A stretch of DNA of 64,000 nucleotides from Stenotrophomonas cyclobalanopsidis (lineage in GTDB: Bacteria; Pseudomonadota; Gammaproteobacteria; Xanthomonadales; Xanthomonadaceae), in the NCBI RefSeq assembly GCF_008710035.1, contig NZ_VYKI01000001.1, positions 110,847 to 174,846 on the forward strand. Direction: 5' to 3'. Position 1 is the stretch's first letter, and every line of letters starts with the position of its first letter. The notes beneath the pieces were generated by a model, which saw only the letters and a program-made list of their open reading frames with translations, ran no database searches and was not told the origin of the DNA. The translations under genes and the position numbers were made by a program. This document shows, piece by piece, positions 8,272-18,241 of the stretch.

Positions 8272-9636
8272 ATGTCTACCGCAACCTCCACGCCGCGCTT
8301 CCGCAAGGAAGTGGGCGCGACCGGTCTGCTCGCCCTGCCATTGGTGCTGGGCCATGTATCCACCGGTCTGATCTCCTTCGTCGACAACGTCATTGCCGGC
8401 CACCACGCCACCGCCACCCTGGCCGCGGTGACCATCGGTACGGCCCTGCTGTGGCTGCCGATGCTGATCCCGATCGGCACCCTGATTTCGCTCACCGCCT
8501 CGGTGTCGCAGCTGCACGGCGCCGGCCGCGAGCGCGAGATCGGCCCGCTGTTCCGCCAGGCGCTGTGGCTGGCGCTGGGCCTGGGCCTGATCATGTTCAC
8601 CTTCCTCACAGTGGTGCCGCCGCTGCTGCCGGCCTTCGGCATCGCCCCGGACATCGTGCCGGGGGCCACGGCCTTCCTGCACGCGGTGCGCTGGGGTGGC
8701 CCGGCGCTGACCCTGTACTTCTGCATGCGCTACCTCAGCGAGGGCATGCACTGGACGCTGCCGACCATGCTGCTCGGCTTCGGCGGCCTGCTGGTGCTGG
8801 CGCCGATGGGCTACGTGCTGGCCAACGGCAAGCTCGGCTTCCCGGAAATGGGCGCCGAAGGTCTGGGCATCGCCTCGGCGGTGATGATGTGGCTGCAGGC
8901 CATCGCCTTCGCCACCTACCTGTGGTTCACCAGGCGCTTCGCCCACCTGCAGCTGTTCTCGCACTTCGAGGGCCCGCGCCCGGCCGCCATCTGGGACCTG
9001 CTGCGCACCGGCCTGCCGATCGGCATCACCGTGCTGATGGAGGGCGGCCTGTTCATCGTCACCGCGCTGCTGATCGGCCGCCTCGGTGCCAACGAAGCGG
9101 CCGCGCACCAGATCGCGATCAACGTGGCGCAGCTGTGCTTCATGATCCCGATGGGCGTGGCCGAGGCCACCACCGTGCGCGTGGGCCATGCGGTCGGCCG
9201 CGGCGATGGCTTCGGCGTGCGCCGCGCGGCGTGGGCCGGCTACGCGATCATCATGGGCACGCAGACGCTGTCGGCGGCCGTGCTGCTGTTCGGCCACGAC
9301 GCCATCGTCGGCGTCTACACCAACGACCTGGCCGTGGCCGGCCTCGCCTCGACCCTGCTGCTGTACGCGGCCACGTTCCAGTTCCCCGATGGCATCCAGG
9401 TGCTGTCGGCCGGCGCGCTGCGCGGGCTGAAGGACACGCGCGTGCCGATGTTCATCGCCATGTTCGCGTACTGGGGCCTGGGCATGCCGCTCGGTGCCGG
9501 GCTCGGCCTGGGCCTGGGCATGGGCCCGCAGGGCATGTGGATCGGCCTGATCGTCGGCCTGACCGCCGCCGCCATCCTGATGGGCTGGCGCCTGCGTCGC
9601 AGCAGCCTGCGCATCGGTCAATCGGCCCTGGAATGA
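8272..9636 (+). CDS. MATE family multidrug/sodium antiporter
   Basis: A 454-aa integral membrane protein with about 12 hydrophobic segments arranged as two homologous six-helix halves, the MATE layout. Conserved elements include GHVSTGLISFVDNVIAGHH in helix 1, MYLSEG-like RYLSEGMHWTLP, and, in the second half, GLPIGITVLMEGGLFIVTALLIGRLGANEAAAHQIAINVAQLCFMIPMGVAEATTVRVGHAVG. It probably exports cationic drugs in exchange for Na+ or H+ (NorM-like), but the substrate is unknown. The internal ATG at 8272 is preferred over an earlier one because residues before it are uncharacteristic. Confidence 0.9.
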   Translation: MSTATSTPRFRKEVGATGLLALPLVLGHVSTGLISFVDNVIAGHHATATLAAVTIGTALLWLPMLIPIGTLISLTASVSQLHGAGREREIGPLFRQALWLALGLGLIMFTFLTVVPPLLPAFGIAPDIVPGATAFLHAVRWGGPALTLYFCMRYLSEGMHWTLPTMLLGFGGLLVLAPMGYVLANGKLGFPEMGAEGLGIASAVMMWLQAIAFATYLWFTRRFAHLQLFSHFEGPRPAAIWDLLRTGLPIGITVLMEGGLFIVTALLIGRLGANEAAAHQIAINVAQLCFMIPMGVAEATTVRVGHAVGRGDGFGVRRAAWAGYAIIMGTQTLSAAVLLFGHDAIVGVYTNDLAVAGLASTLLLYAATFQFPDGIQVLSAGALRGLKDTRVPMFIAMFAYWGLGMPLGAGLGLGLGMGPQGMWIGLIVGLTAAAILMGWRLRRSSLRIGQSALE

Positions 9637-9751
9637 TCGTCGTGCCCGTCACGCCAGACCGTGGCGGGCGAACCCCTGACTTGTGTCCGATGCCGCCTCA
9701 CACGGCACCGGCTATGCTGTTACCACGGCAAGAAGCCATCCGGAGCGCTCC

Positions 9752-11674
9752 ATGAACCAACCCGTGCCCCCGCTGCCCCCGGCGCATCGCAATCCCATCG
9801 CCGGTTTCTTCATCGGGCTGTGGGACGTGATGAATTTCACCCGCAGGCTGATCCTCAACCTGGTGTTCTTCGGCCTGCTGCTGTTCGTGGTGGTGATGTT
9901 CATCGTCGCTGCGGGCATGAGTGCCGGCGCCAGCAAATCCCTGCAGGACCGCACCACGCTGGTCATCGCGCCGGAAGGCCGTTTGGTCGAGCAGTACAGC
10001 GCTGATCCGGTCAGCCGCGCGCTGGCCAAGGCGGTCGGCGACAACGGTGCCGAGGAAGTGCAGCTGCGCGACCTGCTGCGCGTGATCGAATCGGCCAAGG
10101 CCGACAAGAAGATCGAACGCGTGGTGCTGGAGCTGGACAAGCTGCAGCCGTCCGGCTTCGCCTCGCTGCGTGAAGTGGCCGGTGCGCTGCAGGACCTGCG
10201 CGCCTCGGGCAAGCAGATCGTGGCCTTCAGCCAGAGCATGGGCCAGTCGCAGTACCTGCTGGCCGCGCAGGCCGACGAGGTCTACCTGGACCCGATGGGG
10301 TCGGTGGTGCTCGAGGGCCTGGGCCGTTACCGCCAGTACTTCCGCACCGGCCTGCAGGACAAGCTGGGCGTGGACGTGCACCTGTTCAAGGTGGGCGAGT
10401 ACAAGTCCGCCGCCGAACCGTACGTGCTGGATGCGGCCTCGCCGGCGTCCAAGGAAGCCGACCTGTTCTGGATGAACGACGTGTGGCAGCGCTACCTGGG
10501 TGACATCGCCAAGGCGCGCCGCCTGGATCCGGCACAGCTGGCCGCGGGCATCGACACCCTGCCCGAAGGCGTGGCCGCGGCCGGTGGCGACCTGGCCAAG
10601 TTCGCCCTGCAGCAGAAGCTGGTGACCGCGCTGAAGACCCGCGAGGAATTCGAGGATCTGATGATCGAGCGCGGCGTGGCCGACGAGGACGCCGACGGCG
10701 GCTTCCGCAACATCGATTTCGCCTCGTACATGGGTCAGCTCGACGCGCGCCGCAACCCGGTGGACAACCGTCCGCAGGTGGCCGTGGTGGTGGCCTCCGG
10801 CGAGATCAGCGGCGGCGACCTGCCTGCCGGCCGTATCGGTGGCGAGTCGACCTCGGCCCTGCTGCGCGCCGCGCGCGACGACGACCAGGTCAAGGCCGTG
10901 GTGCTGCGCGTGGATTCGCCGGGCGGTGAAGTGTTCGCCTCCGAGCAGATCCGCCGCGAAGTGGTGGCCCTGCAGGCCGCCGGCAAGCCGGTGGTGGTGT
11001 CGATGGGCGACCTGGCCGCCTCCGGTGGTTACTGGATCAGCATGAACGCCGATCGCATCTACGCCGATCCGTCGACCATCACTGGTTCGATCGGCATCTT
11101 CGGCATGATCCCCAACTTCAGCCGCGCCCTGGACAAGTTCGGCGTGCACACCGATGGCGTGGGCACGACCCGCTTCGCCGGTGCCTTCGACGTCACCCGC
11201 CCGATGGATCCGGCCGTGGGCCAGGTCATCCAGTCGGTGATCAACAAGGGCTATGCCGACTTCACCGGTCGCGTCGCCGAAGCCCGCAAGAAGCCGGTCG
11301 AAGCCATCGATGAAGTGGCCCGTGGCCGCGTCTGGAGCGGTGCGCAGGCCAAGGAACGCGGCCTGGTCGACGCCTTCGGCGGCATGAAGGACGCCGTGGC
11401 CGACGCCGCCAGCCGTGCCAAGCTGGGCAATGACGAGAAGTACCGCGTGCGCTACATCGAGAAGCCCGCCACCCCGTTCGCGCAGTTCATCAGTGGTTTC
11501 GCCGGCAGCCATGCCGGTGCCTGGATGCTGGCCGATTCGGGCATGGCGCGGATGATGCTGGCGCGCACGATGCCGGAAGTGGATACCCAGCTGCGCTTCG
11601 TCGAGAACGCCGCGCGCGAGAAGGGCAACGGTGCACCGGTGAAGGCACTGGCGTACTGCTTCTGCGGGTTCTGA
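9752..11674 (+). CDS. sppA: Signal peptide peptidase SppA, 67-kDa type
   Basis: This 640-aa inner-membrane serine protease digests cleaved signal peptides. One N-terminal membrane helix (about residues 33-55) is followed by two tandem peptidase S49 domains. The catalytic dyad is visible: Lys218 in FKVGEYKSAAEPY of the first half and Ser424 in GDLAASGGYW of the second. This matches the two-domain arrangement of the E. coli enzyme. The ATG at 9752 follows GGAGCGCTCC. The terminator downstream has been split by a MITE-like insertion. Confidence 0.93.
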   Translation: MNQPVPPLPPAHRNPIAGFFIGLWDVMNFTRRLILNLVFFGLLLFVVVMFIVAAGMSAGASKSLQDRTTLVIAPEGRLVEQYSADPVSRALAKAVGDNGAEEVQLRDLLRVIESAKADKKIERVVLELDKLQPSGFASLREVAGALQDLRASGKQIVAFSQSMGQSQYLLAAQADEVYLDPMGSVVLEGLGRYRQYFRTGLQDKLGVDVHLFKVGEYKSAAEPYVLDAASPASKEADLFWMNDVWQRYLGDIAKARRLDPAQLAAGIDTLPEGVAAAGGDLAKFALQQKLVTALKTREEFEDLMIERGVADEDADGGFRNIDFASYMGQLDARRNPVDNRPQVAVVVASGEISGGDLPAGRIGGESTSALLRAARDDDQVKAVVLRVDSPGGEVFASEQIRREVVALQAAGKPVVVSMGDLAASGGYWISMNADRIYADPSTITGSIGIFGMIPNFSRALDKFGVHTDGVGTTRFAGAFDVTRPMDPAVGQVIQSVINKGYADFTGRVAEARKKPVEAIDEVARGRVWSGAQAKERGLVDAFGGMKDAVADAASRAKLGNDEKYRVRYIEKPATPFAQFISGFAGSHAGAWMLADSGMARMMLARTMPEVDTQLRFVENAAREKGNGAPVKALAYCFCGF

Positions 11675-11702
11675 CCGGCATTTGCCGCCAATGAAAACGC
11701 CC

Positions 11703-11712
11703 GGCTTCGGCC
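11703..11712. repeat. Left target-site duplication of MITE-like element
   Basis: GGCTTCGGCC is repeated exactly at 11908-11917. Joining the flanks restores a clean rho-independent terminator, CGCCCGGC-TTCG-GCCGGGCG plus six T, for sppA. Confidence 0.75.
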
Positions 11713-11907
11713 GTAATGCTGTTCACTTAACGAAAACGCCGCGATCCCGGCTGGGATCGCGGCGTTTTTTCTGCTCGCTGTAGCGGATTCTGATCCGGAT
11801 TCTGCTTCAAACTCCCTCAGAAAGAGCAGAGCACGTAGGAAATCACACCATCAGAAGACGGGGGCTCGAGAGCGAACAGCCCCGGCCGCTTAAGTGAACA
11901 GCATTAC
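11713..11907. mobile_element. MITE-like element with 18-bp perfect terminal inverted repeats
   Basis: The 195-bp element begins GTAATGCTGTTCACTTAA (11713-11730) and ends with its perfect inverse complement (11890-11907). It is flanked by a 10-bp direct repeat. No coding capacity is visible. It carries a strong terminator hairpin close to the left end. The size, terminal inverted repeats and 10-bp target duplication fit a non-autonomous element mobilised by a transposase in trans, possibly IS4-like given the duplication length (inference). Confidence 0.75.
11733..11770 (+). terminator. Rho-independent terminator carried inside the MITE-like element
   Basis: The stem CGCCGCGATCCC / GGGATCGCGGCG (12 bp, loop GGCT) is preceded by AAAA and followed by six T. 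It replaces the function of the split sppA terminator. Confidence 0.8.
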
Positions 11908-11930
11908 GGCTTCGGCCGGGCGTTTTTTAT
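11908..11930 (+). terminator. Right half of the ancestral sppA terminator
   Basis: GGCTTCGGCC-GGGCG followed by TTTTTT. The matching left arm (AAAACGCCC) is 195 bp away at 11695-11702, across the insertion. On its own, this half still forms a short GGC-TTCG-GCC hairpin. Confidence 0.6.
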
Positions 11931-11933
11931 TTG

Positions 11934-12004
11934 GTAGCGCCGGGCCATGCCCGGCGGATTCTGGAGGCCGCGCTTCGCGCTCGCCGGGCAGGGCCCGGCG
12001 CTAC
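11934..12004. repeat. GTAG repeat dimer
   Basis: GTAG CGCCGGGCC-AT-GCCCGGCG pairs with an inverted copy ending CTAC at 12001-12004. It lies between sppA and the convergent lipoprotein gene. Confidence 0.85.
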
Positions 12005-12014
12005 CTCTCATCCG

Positions 12015-12221
12015 CTACTGCGTTGCTTCAGCCTCGGCCTTGCGCTCGCGCTCGGCACCGGCGTCCACGGTCTTCTGCAGGTCCTTGGCGCGGTCCAGCG
12101 GCTGGTTGATGGCGTTTGCCAGCGCCTGCGGCTCCGGCGGCTTCCCGGGGTTGGGCGGGGCCGGCTTCTGGCAACCGGCCATCAGTGCGGCCGACAGGCA
12201 GACGGGAATCAGCAGGCGCAT
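12015..12221 (-). CDS. Small lipoprotein of unknown function
   Basis: The 68-aa product [20 protein letters not shown] has a textbook lipobox (LMAGC), so a lipid-modified protein of about 51 residues is expected. The mature part is Pro-rich and then a charged helix ([33 protein letters not shown]). Similar tiny lipoproteins occur in related genomes, but no function is known to me. It is divergent from the SDR gene at 12332. An upstream in-frame ATG exists, but the lipobox fixes the start at 12221. Confidence 0.7.
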   Translation of the reverse strand: MRLLIPVCLSAALMAGCQKPAPPNPGKPPEPQALANAINQPLDRAKDLQKTVDAGAERERKAEAEATQ

Positions 12222-12331
12222 GGTGGTGCTCCGGGGCGGGTGATACGGCAGTGTCGCACTGTCGGCAACGCCGTGCTGTGACGCGTATCCTTGCGGCATC
12301 GAAATACAGCGGGCGCGGCCCCGGAGAACTC

Positions 12332-13108
12332 ATGACCCAGCAACGGTGGCGCCTGGACGGGCAGACGGCCCTGATCACCGGTGCCAGCGCCGGCATCGGC
12401 CTGGCGATCGCTCACGAACTGGCCGGTTTCGGCGCCGACCTGATGATCGTCGGCCGCGATATCGACATGCTGGAAACCGCGCGCGACGAACTGCTGGACG
12501 TGCATCCGCAGATGCAGGTGCATGCGCTGGCCGCCGATGTCTCCGATGACGAAGACCGCCGGCAGATCCTGGACTGGGTGGAGGACCACAGCGATGGCCT
12601 GCACATTCTGGTCAACAACGCCGGCGGCAACGTCACCAAGGCGGCGACCGAGTACTCCGAGGACGAGTGGCGCCAGATCTTCGAGACCAACCTGTTCTCG
12701 GCCTTCGAGCTGTCGCGCTACGCGCATCCGCTGCTGGCCCGGCACGCCTCCTCGTCCATCGTCAACGTCGGCAGCGTTTCGGGCCTGACCCATGTGCGCA
12801 GCGGCGTGGTGTACGGTATGACCAAGGCCGCGATGCACCAGATGACCCGCAACCTGGCAGTGGAGTGGGCCGAGGATGGCATCCGGGTGAACGCGGTGGC
12901 GCCGTGGTACATCCGCACCCGGCGCACGTCCGGCCCGTTGTCCGATGTCGACTACTACGAAGAAGTGATCGCACGCACGCCGATGCGCCGCATCGGCGAG
13001 CCGGAAGAAGTGGCCGCAGCGGTGGGCTTCCTGTGCCTGCCGGCGTCGAGCTACGTCACCGGCGAATGCATCGCGGTCGACGGCGGCTTCCTGCGCTACG
13101 GGTTCTGA
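12332..13108 (+). CDS. SDR family oxidoreductase (tropinone reductase-like)
   Basis: The 258-aa classical short-chain dehydrogenase/reductase has the cofactor motif [12 protein letters not shown] (TGxxxGxG), the NNAGGN motif, catalytic Ser in NVGSVSG and the YGMTK (YxxxK) active site. It ends with the [15 protein letters not shown] tail typical of the family. The Rossmann strand ends with an Arg-containing segment (IVGRDI), which suggests NADP preference (inference). The overall style is closest to the tropinone-reductase-like or 3-oxoacyl-ACP-reductase-like groups. The substrate is unknown. Confidence 0.88.
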   Translation: MTQQRWRLDGQTALITGASAGIGLAIAHELAGFGADLMIVGRDIDMLETARDELLDVHPQMQVHALAADVSDDEDRRQILDWVEDHSDGLHILVNNAGGNVTKAATEYSEDEWRQIFETNLFSAFELSRYAHPLLARHASSSIVNVGSVSGLTHVRSGVVYGMTKAAMHQMTRNLAVEWAEDGIRVNAVAPWYIRTRRTSGPLSDVDYYEEVIARTPMRRIGEPEEVAAAVGFLCLPASSYVTGECIAVDGGFLRYGF

Positions 13109-13114
13109 CCCCCT

Positions 13115-13184
13115 CGCCGGGCATGGCCCGGCGCTACCGGTGATGGCGCGACATCGGGTGGGTAGCGCCGGGCCATGCCCGGCG
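13115..13184. repeat. GTAG repeat dimer, outward-facing heads on the inner side
   Basis: A reversed monomer (13115-13137, ending GCGCTAC) is followed by a forward monomer (13162-13184, GTAGCGCCGGGCCATGCCCGGCG). They lie between the convergent SDR and DUF4124-like genes. Confidence 0.8.
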
Positions 13185-13189
13185 GACAA

Positions 13190-13921
13190 TCAATCCGGCA
13201 CCCGGCAATCACTCGCGGCCAGCACCGCCTGCAGGCGCTCGCGTTCGGCGCGGGCGGCGTTGCGGTTCTCCTCCGAGGCAAAGCGCTCGCGGCCGCGTGC
13301 CGTGCGGAAGCGCTGTTGCCAGCTGCCACAGCGCTGCGCCTCGGCCACTTCGCTGCAACGGTCGCTGACCACCTCGCAGCTGGCCGCGTTGACCGGCGTG
13401 GCACCGCCCAGGCCGCTGACGCTCATCAGCTCGCAGCGGCCCGGCGCGGCTTCGTATTCGTGCAGGTACTGGCCGCCCTGTGAATCCTGGCACTGGAAGA
13501 TCGGCGGCAGCGGCGGCTTGGGCGGCGCGTTCTCGTCGAACGCGGCATCACCGGGGCGGGGCAGCAGGGCGCTGTCGAGGATGGCATCGCCGCCCTCGCG
13601 CTCGACCATGTAGGCCTCGCTGATGATGCGCTCCTGGCCCGCGCGCGGCGGTGTGGGAGCGACGGGCGCTTCCATGGCGGGCGCTGCAGGCGCGGGGTCG
13701 GCAGCGACCGGCGCTGGCGTGGGAGCGGCCGCAGGGGCTGCAGCCGGCGTCGACGGCGCGGAACCGGGCAGCTTCACGATCTCCTGCTTCATGCCGGACG
13801 AACAGGGCATGCGCTGCACGGTGGGAACATCGCTGCTGCCGGTGCAGCGGTAGATCACCATCTCCTCGGCCGCGGCAGCGCCGGGCAGCAGGCACAGCGC
13901 CAGCCAGATCAGTTTCTTCAT
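13190..13921 (-). CDS. Exported DUF4124-like protein (paralog 1)
   Basis: The 243-aa protein has a signal peptide (MKKLIWLALCLLPGAAAAEE). An N-terminal module, MVIYRCTGSSDVPTVQRMPCSSGMKQEI, resembles DUF4124 with its paired Cys. A long Pro/Ala linker (about residues 52-90) leads to a C-terminal Cys-rich segment (FQCQD..., RCELM, ASCEVVSDRCSEVAEAQRCGSWQQ). The many Cys suggest disulfides in the periplasm. The next gene, at 14109-14816, has the same plan, so the two look like diverged tandem duplicates. Function unknown. Confidence 0.65.
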   Translation of the reverse strand: MKKLIWLALCLLPGAAAAEEMVIYRCTGSSDVPTVQRMPCSSGMKQEIVKLPGSAPSTPAAAPAAAPTPAPVAADPAPAAPAMEAPVAPTPPRAGQERIISEAYMVEREGGDAILDSALLPRPGDAAFDENAPPKPPLPPIFQCQDSQGGQYLHEYEAAPGRCELMSVSGLGGATPVNAASCEVVSDRCSEVAEAQRCGSWQQRFRTARGRERFASEENRNAARAERERLQAVLAASDCRVPD

Positions 13922-13952
13922 GCCAGCAGCCTACAGCAGCGGCCACCGTCTG

Positions 13953-14096
13953 GTAGATGCCAATCTTGGTTGGCACGCGCGGTGGCCGGTGCCCCGGTAG
14001 AGGCCAACCTTGGTTGGCGCTGGCAGACAGCGGTGCCCACCAAGGTGGGCGTCTACCAGGGCAGGAGCAGAGCGCCCACCAAGGTGGGCATCTTCC
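13953..14096. repeat. Cluster of four palindromic repeats between DUF4124-like paralogs
   Basis: Forward monomers at 13953 (GTAGATGCCAATCTTGGTTGGCA) and 13997 (GTAGAGGCCAACCTTGGTTGG) face two reversed monomers built on GCCCACCAAGGTGGGC (14036-14056 and 14075-14096). It is a different arm subfamily (CCAACCTTGGTTGG) from the GTCGAC/GCCGGG types elsewhere. Confidence 0.75.
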
Positions 14097-14108
14097 CAAG
14101 CGGAGCGC

Positions 14109-14816
14109 TCAGCCGCCGCTGCAGTCCTGCGACAGGCGTGCGTCGATGCCGCGCTGCTCGTTGCTGATCGCGGTGCGTTCGCTCTGCAGCGCGCTGTTGT
14201 AGCGGCGGTCCAGCTCCCAGCGGCGGTCGCGCAGGCGCGCGCAGACTTCGCGCGGCGGCAGCAGGCTGCAGGCGTCCCGCACCAGCACGTTGCCGCCGGG
14301 CACGTTGACCCCGTAGCCGAGCGGCGGCCGCTGCACCGGAATGCCGGCAGCCCCCGGCGGGGGCCCGATGCCGATGGCGCCGCCTCCCGGGCCCGGTCCC
14401 GGTGGACGCGGGCGCGGTCCGCGATGGGGGCCCGGTCCGTACCAGACCGTGGTCCATACCGGCACCCAGCGCGGATTGCCCTCGTTGTTGTCGCTGGTAT
14501 AGCGGCTGCCGTCGTCGCGCACGCACTCGTACATCGGCTGCGGCGGCTGGATGTAGACGTGGCGGACCTCGCGCACGCCCATGTCCGGCGTCGCTGCGGG
14601 CGTCGGCGGCAGGGTATCGGTGCTGACCGCACGCAGCGGCGGGTCGCGCGGGCGCTGCAGGTCGCGCACTTCCTGGCGGCCGCTGCTGCAGGGCTTGTCC
14701 TGCAGCGCAACGGCGCCGTTGCTGCCGACGCAGCGGTAGACCCGCACGTCATCGGCAGCGAAGGCCACCACGGGCATCGACAGAGCCAGGCAGAGGGCGG
14801 GGCGCATCAGGTTCAT
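14109..14816 (-). CDS. Exported DUF4124-like protein (paralog 2)
   Basis: The 235-aa protein has a signal peptide (PALCLALSMPVVAFAAD) and then VRVYRCVGSNGAVALQDKPCSSGRQEVRDLQ, clearly related to the N-terminus of the gene at 13190-13921. The middle is rich in Pro, Gly and Arg (GPGPHRGPRPRPPGPGPGGG) and likely disordered. The C-terminus has conserved Cys (SLLPPREVCARLRDRRWELD, IDARLSQDCSGG). The ATG at 14816 fits the signal peptide; the longer frame upstream is the antisense of tsaC. Function unknown. Confidence 0.65.
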   Translation of the reverse strand: MNLMRPALCLALSMPVVAFAADDVRVYRCVGSNGAVALQDKPCSSGRQEVRDLQRPRDPPLRAVSTDTLPPTPAATPDMGVREVRHVYIQPPQPMYECVRDDGSRYTSDNNEGNPRWVPVWTTVWYGPGPHRGPRPRPPGPGPGGGAIGIGPPPGAAGIPVQRPPLGYGVNVPGGNVLVRDACSLLPPREVCARLRDRRWELDRRYNSALQSERTAISNEQRGIDARLSQDCSGG

Positions 14817-14859
14817 GGCTGCAGCCTGCGCGAATTGCCGCGGCACTGCAATCGGCGCA

Positions 14860-15420
14860 TCAGGAGCGCAGGATGCTGCCGCTGAGCGCGTCGCGGATGG
14901 GCGTCGGCTGGGCCAGGCCGCCGGTCTGGCCATCGAGGATGCCGTCGAGCAGCCGCAGCAGGCGCGGGTCCAGTTCTTCGCGGCCTCGCGCTGGCGGTTC
15001 ACCGGCCAGGTTGGCGCTGGTGGACACCAGCGGACCGCCCCAGGCGCGGCACAACGCCGCCACCAGCGGGTGGGCGCTGATGCGCACGGCGATGCCGCTG
15101 TGTTCACCGGTCACCCACGGGCGCGCGCGGGGCCCGGCCGGCAGGATCCAGGTGTTGGCGCCGGGCCAGCTGGCCAGCACCGCGCGTTGGCGGGCATCGG
15201 GCAGCGCGTCCAGCCGTACCCAGCCTTCCAGCTGCGGCAGGTCGGCGGCGACCAGGATCATGCCCTTCTCGACCGGGCGCTGCTTCAGGCGCAGGACCCT
15301 ATGCACCGCCGCCTCATGGGCAGGGTCGCAGCCCAGGCCCCAGACAGCTTCGGTCGGGTAGGCGATCACGCCCCCCGCGCGCAGCGTGGCCCCAGCAGTA
15401 TCGAGGGTGAGTTCTTTCAT
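14860..15420 (-). CDS. tsaC: Threonylcarbamoyl-AMP synthase TsaC (YrdC/Sua5 family)
   Basis: The 186-aa single-domain YrdC protein makes L-threonylcarbamoyl-AMP from Thr, bicarbonate and ATP. This is the first step of t6A37 modification of ANN-decoding tRNAs. Visible features include GGVIAYPTEAVWGLGCDP (KxR-less TsaC start), RLKQRPVEKGMILVAADL, the GPxTWILPAGP-like stretch and PLVSTSANLAGEPP. The internal ATG at 15420 gives the usual family length; longer starts add non-conserved residues. Confidence 0.9.
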   Translation of the reverse strand: MKELTLDTAGATLRAGGVIAYPTEAVWGLGCDPAHEAAVHRVLRLKQRPVEKGMILVAADLPQLEGWVRLDALPDARQRAVLASWPGANTWILPAGPRARPWVTGEHSGIAVRISAHPLVAALCRAWGGPLVSTSANLAGEPPARGREELDPRLLRLLDGILDGQTGGLAQPTPIRDALSGSILRS

Positions 15421-15509
15421 GGGGAAGGCCGGCCCGACGTGGGGCTTCATTATCCCCCCGCGGCGTGCAGAACGGGTGGTGGGTACCGGCGGTGGGCACG
15501 GGCGGTACG

Positions 15510-15566
15510 GTAGGTGCGGACCGTTGGTCCGCACATCCCGGCAGATCATCCACGCATGGCGTGGAT

Positions 15567-15570
<4 letters not shown>
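15510..15570. repeat. GTAG repeats, including one supplying the topA stop
   Basis: A forward monomer (GTAGGTGCGGACC-GTT-GGTCCGCAC, 15510-15534) is followed by a reversed monomer 15548-15570 (ATCCACGC-ATG-GCGTGGAT-CTAC). On the minus strand the latter's GTAG head (15570-15567) contains the topA stop TAG. Confidence 0.85.
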
Positions 15571-18029
<2,459 letters not shown>

Positions 18030-18123
18030 GTGGGGAAAGGTCTGTGGGCGGACCGGGGTAAGGGGCCGCTAGGGTGGAGCAAACGGCCGCATTAGTGAAG
18101 CGGCCACGGGCAAATCCATAAAC

Positions 18124-18152
18124 TGAACGCCCGGTAGTGTGCCGGGCGTTCA
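18124..18152. terminator. Perfect 11-bp hairpin between the RDD gene and topA
   Basis: TGAACGCCCGG-TAGTGTG-CCGGGCGTTCA. It lies downstream of the RDD-family gene (minus strand) and upstream of topA. The T-tract is weak on both strands, so it may be a terminator or a leader structure for topA. Confidence 0.5.
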
Positions 18153-18170
18153 GGTTTCCTTATTAGAGGA

Positions 18171-18210
18171 ATCACGCCCGGAAGGCCCCTGTCAAGGGGT
18201 GGGGCGTGAT
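18171..18210. repeat. Nested inverted repeat
   Basis: Outer arms ATCACGCCC / GGGCGTGAT (18171-18179 and 18202-18210) enclose an inner hairpin, CCCCT-GTCA-AGGGG (18186-18199). It is adjacent to the hairpin at 18124. The pair may form a compound terminator after the RDD gene. Confidence 0.5.
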
Positions 18211-18241
18211 GACGGCCACCTGCCGGTGCCGCCGGCCAGGC

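Noticed and set aside
13953..14096. CRISPR array
   Set aside because: Units are palindromic, in mixed orientation, few and unevenly spaced, with no cas genes. They are REP-type repeats.
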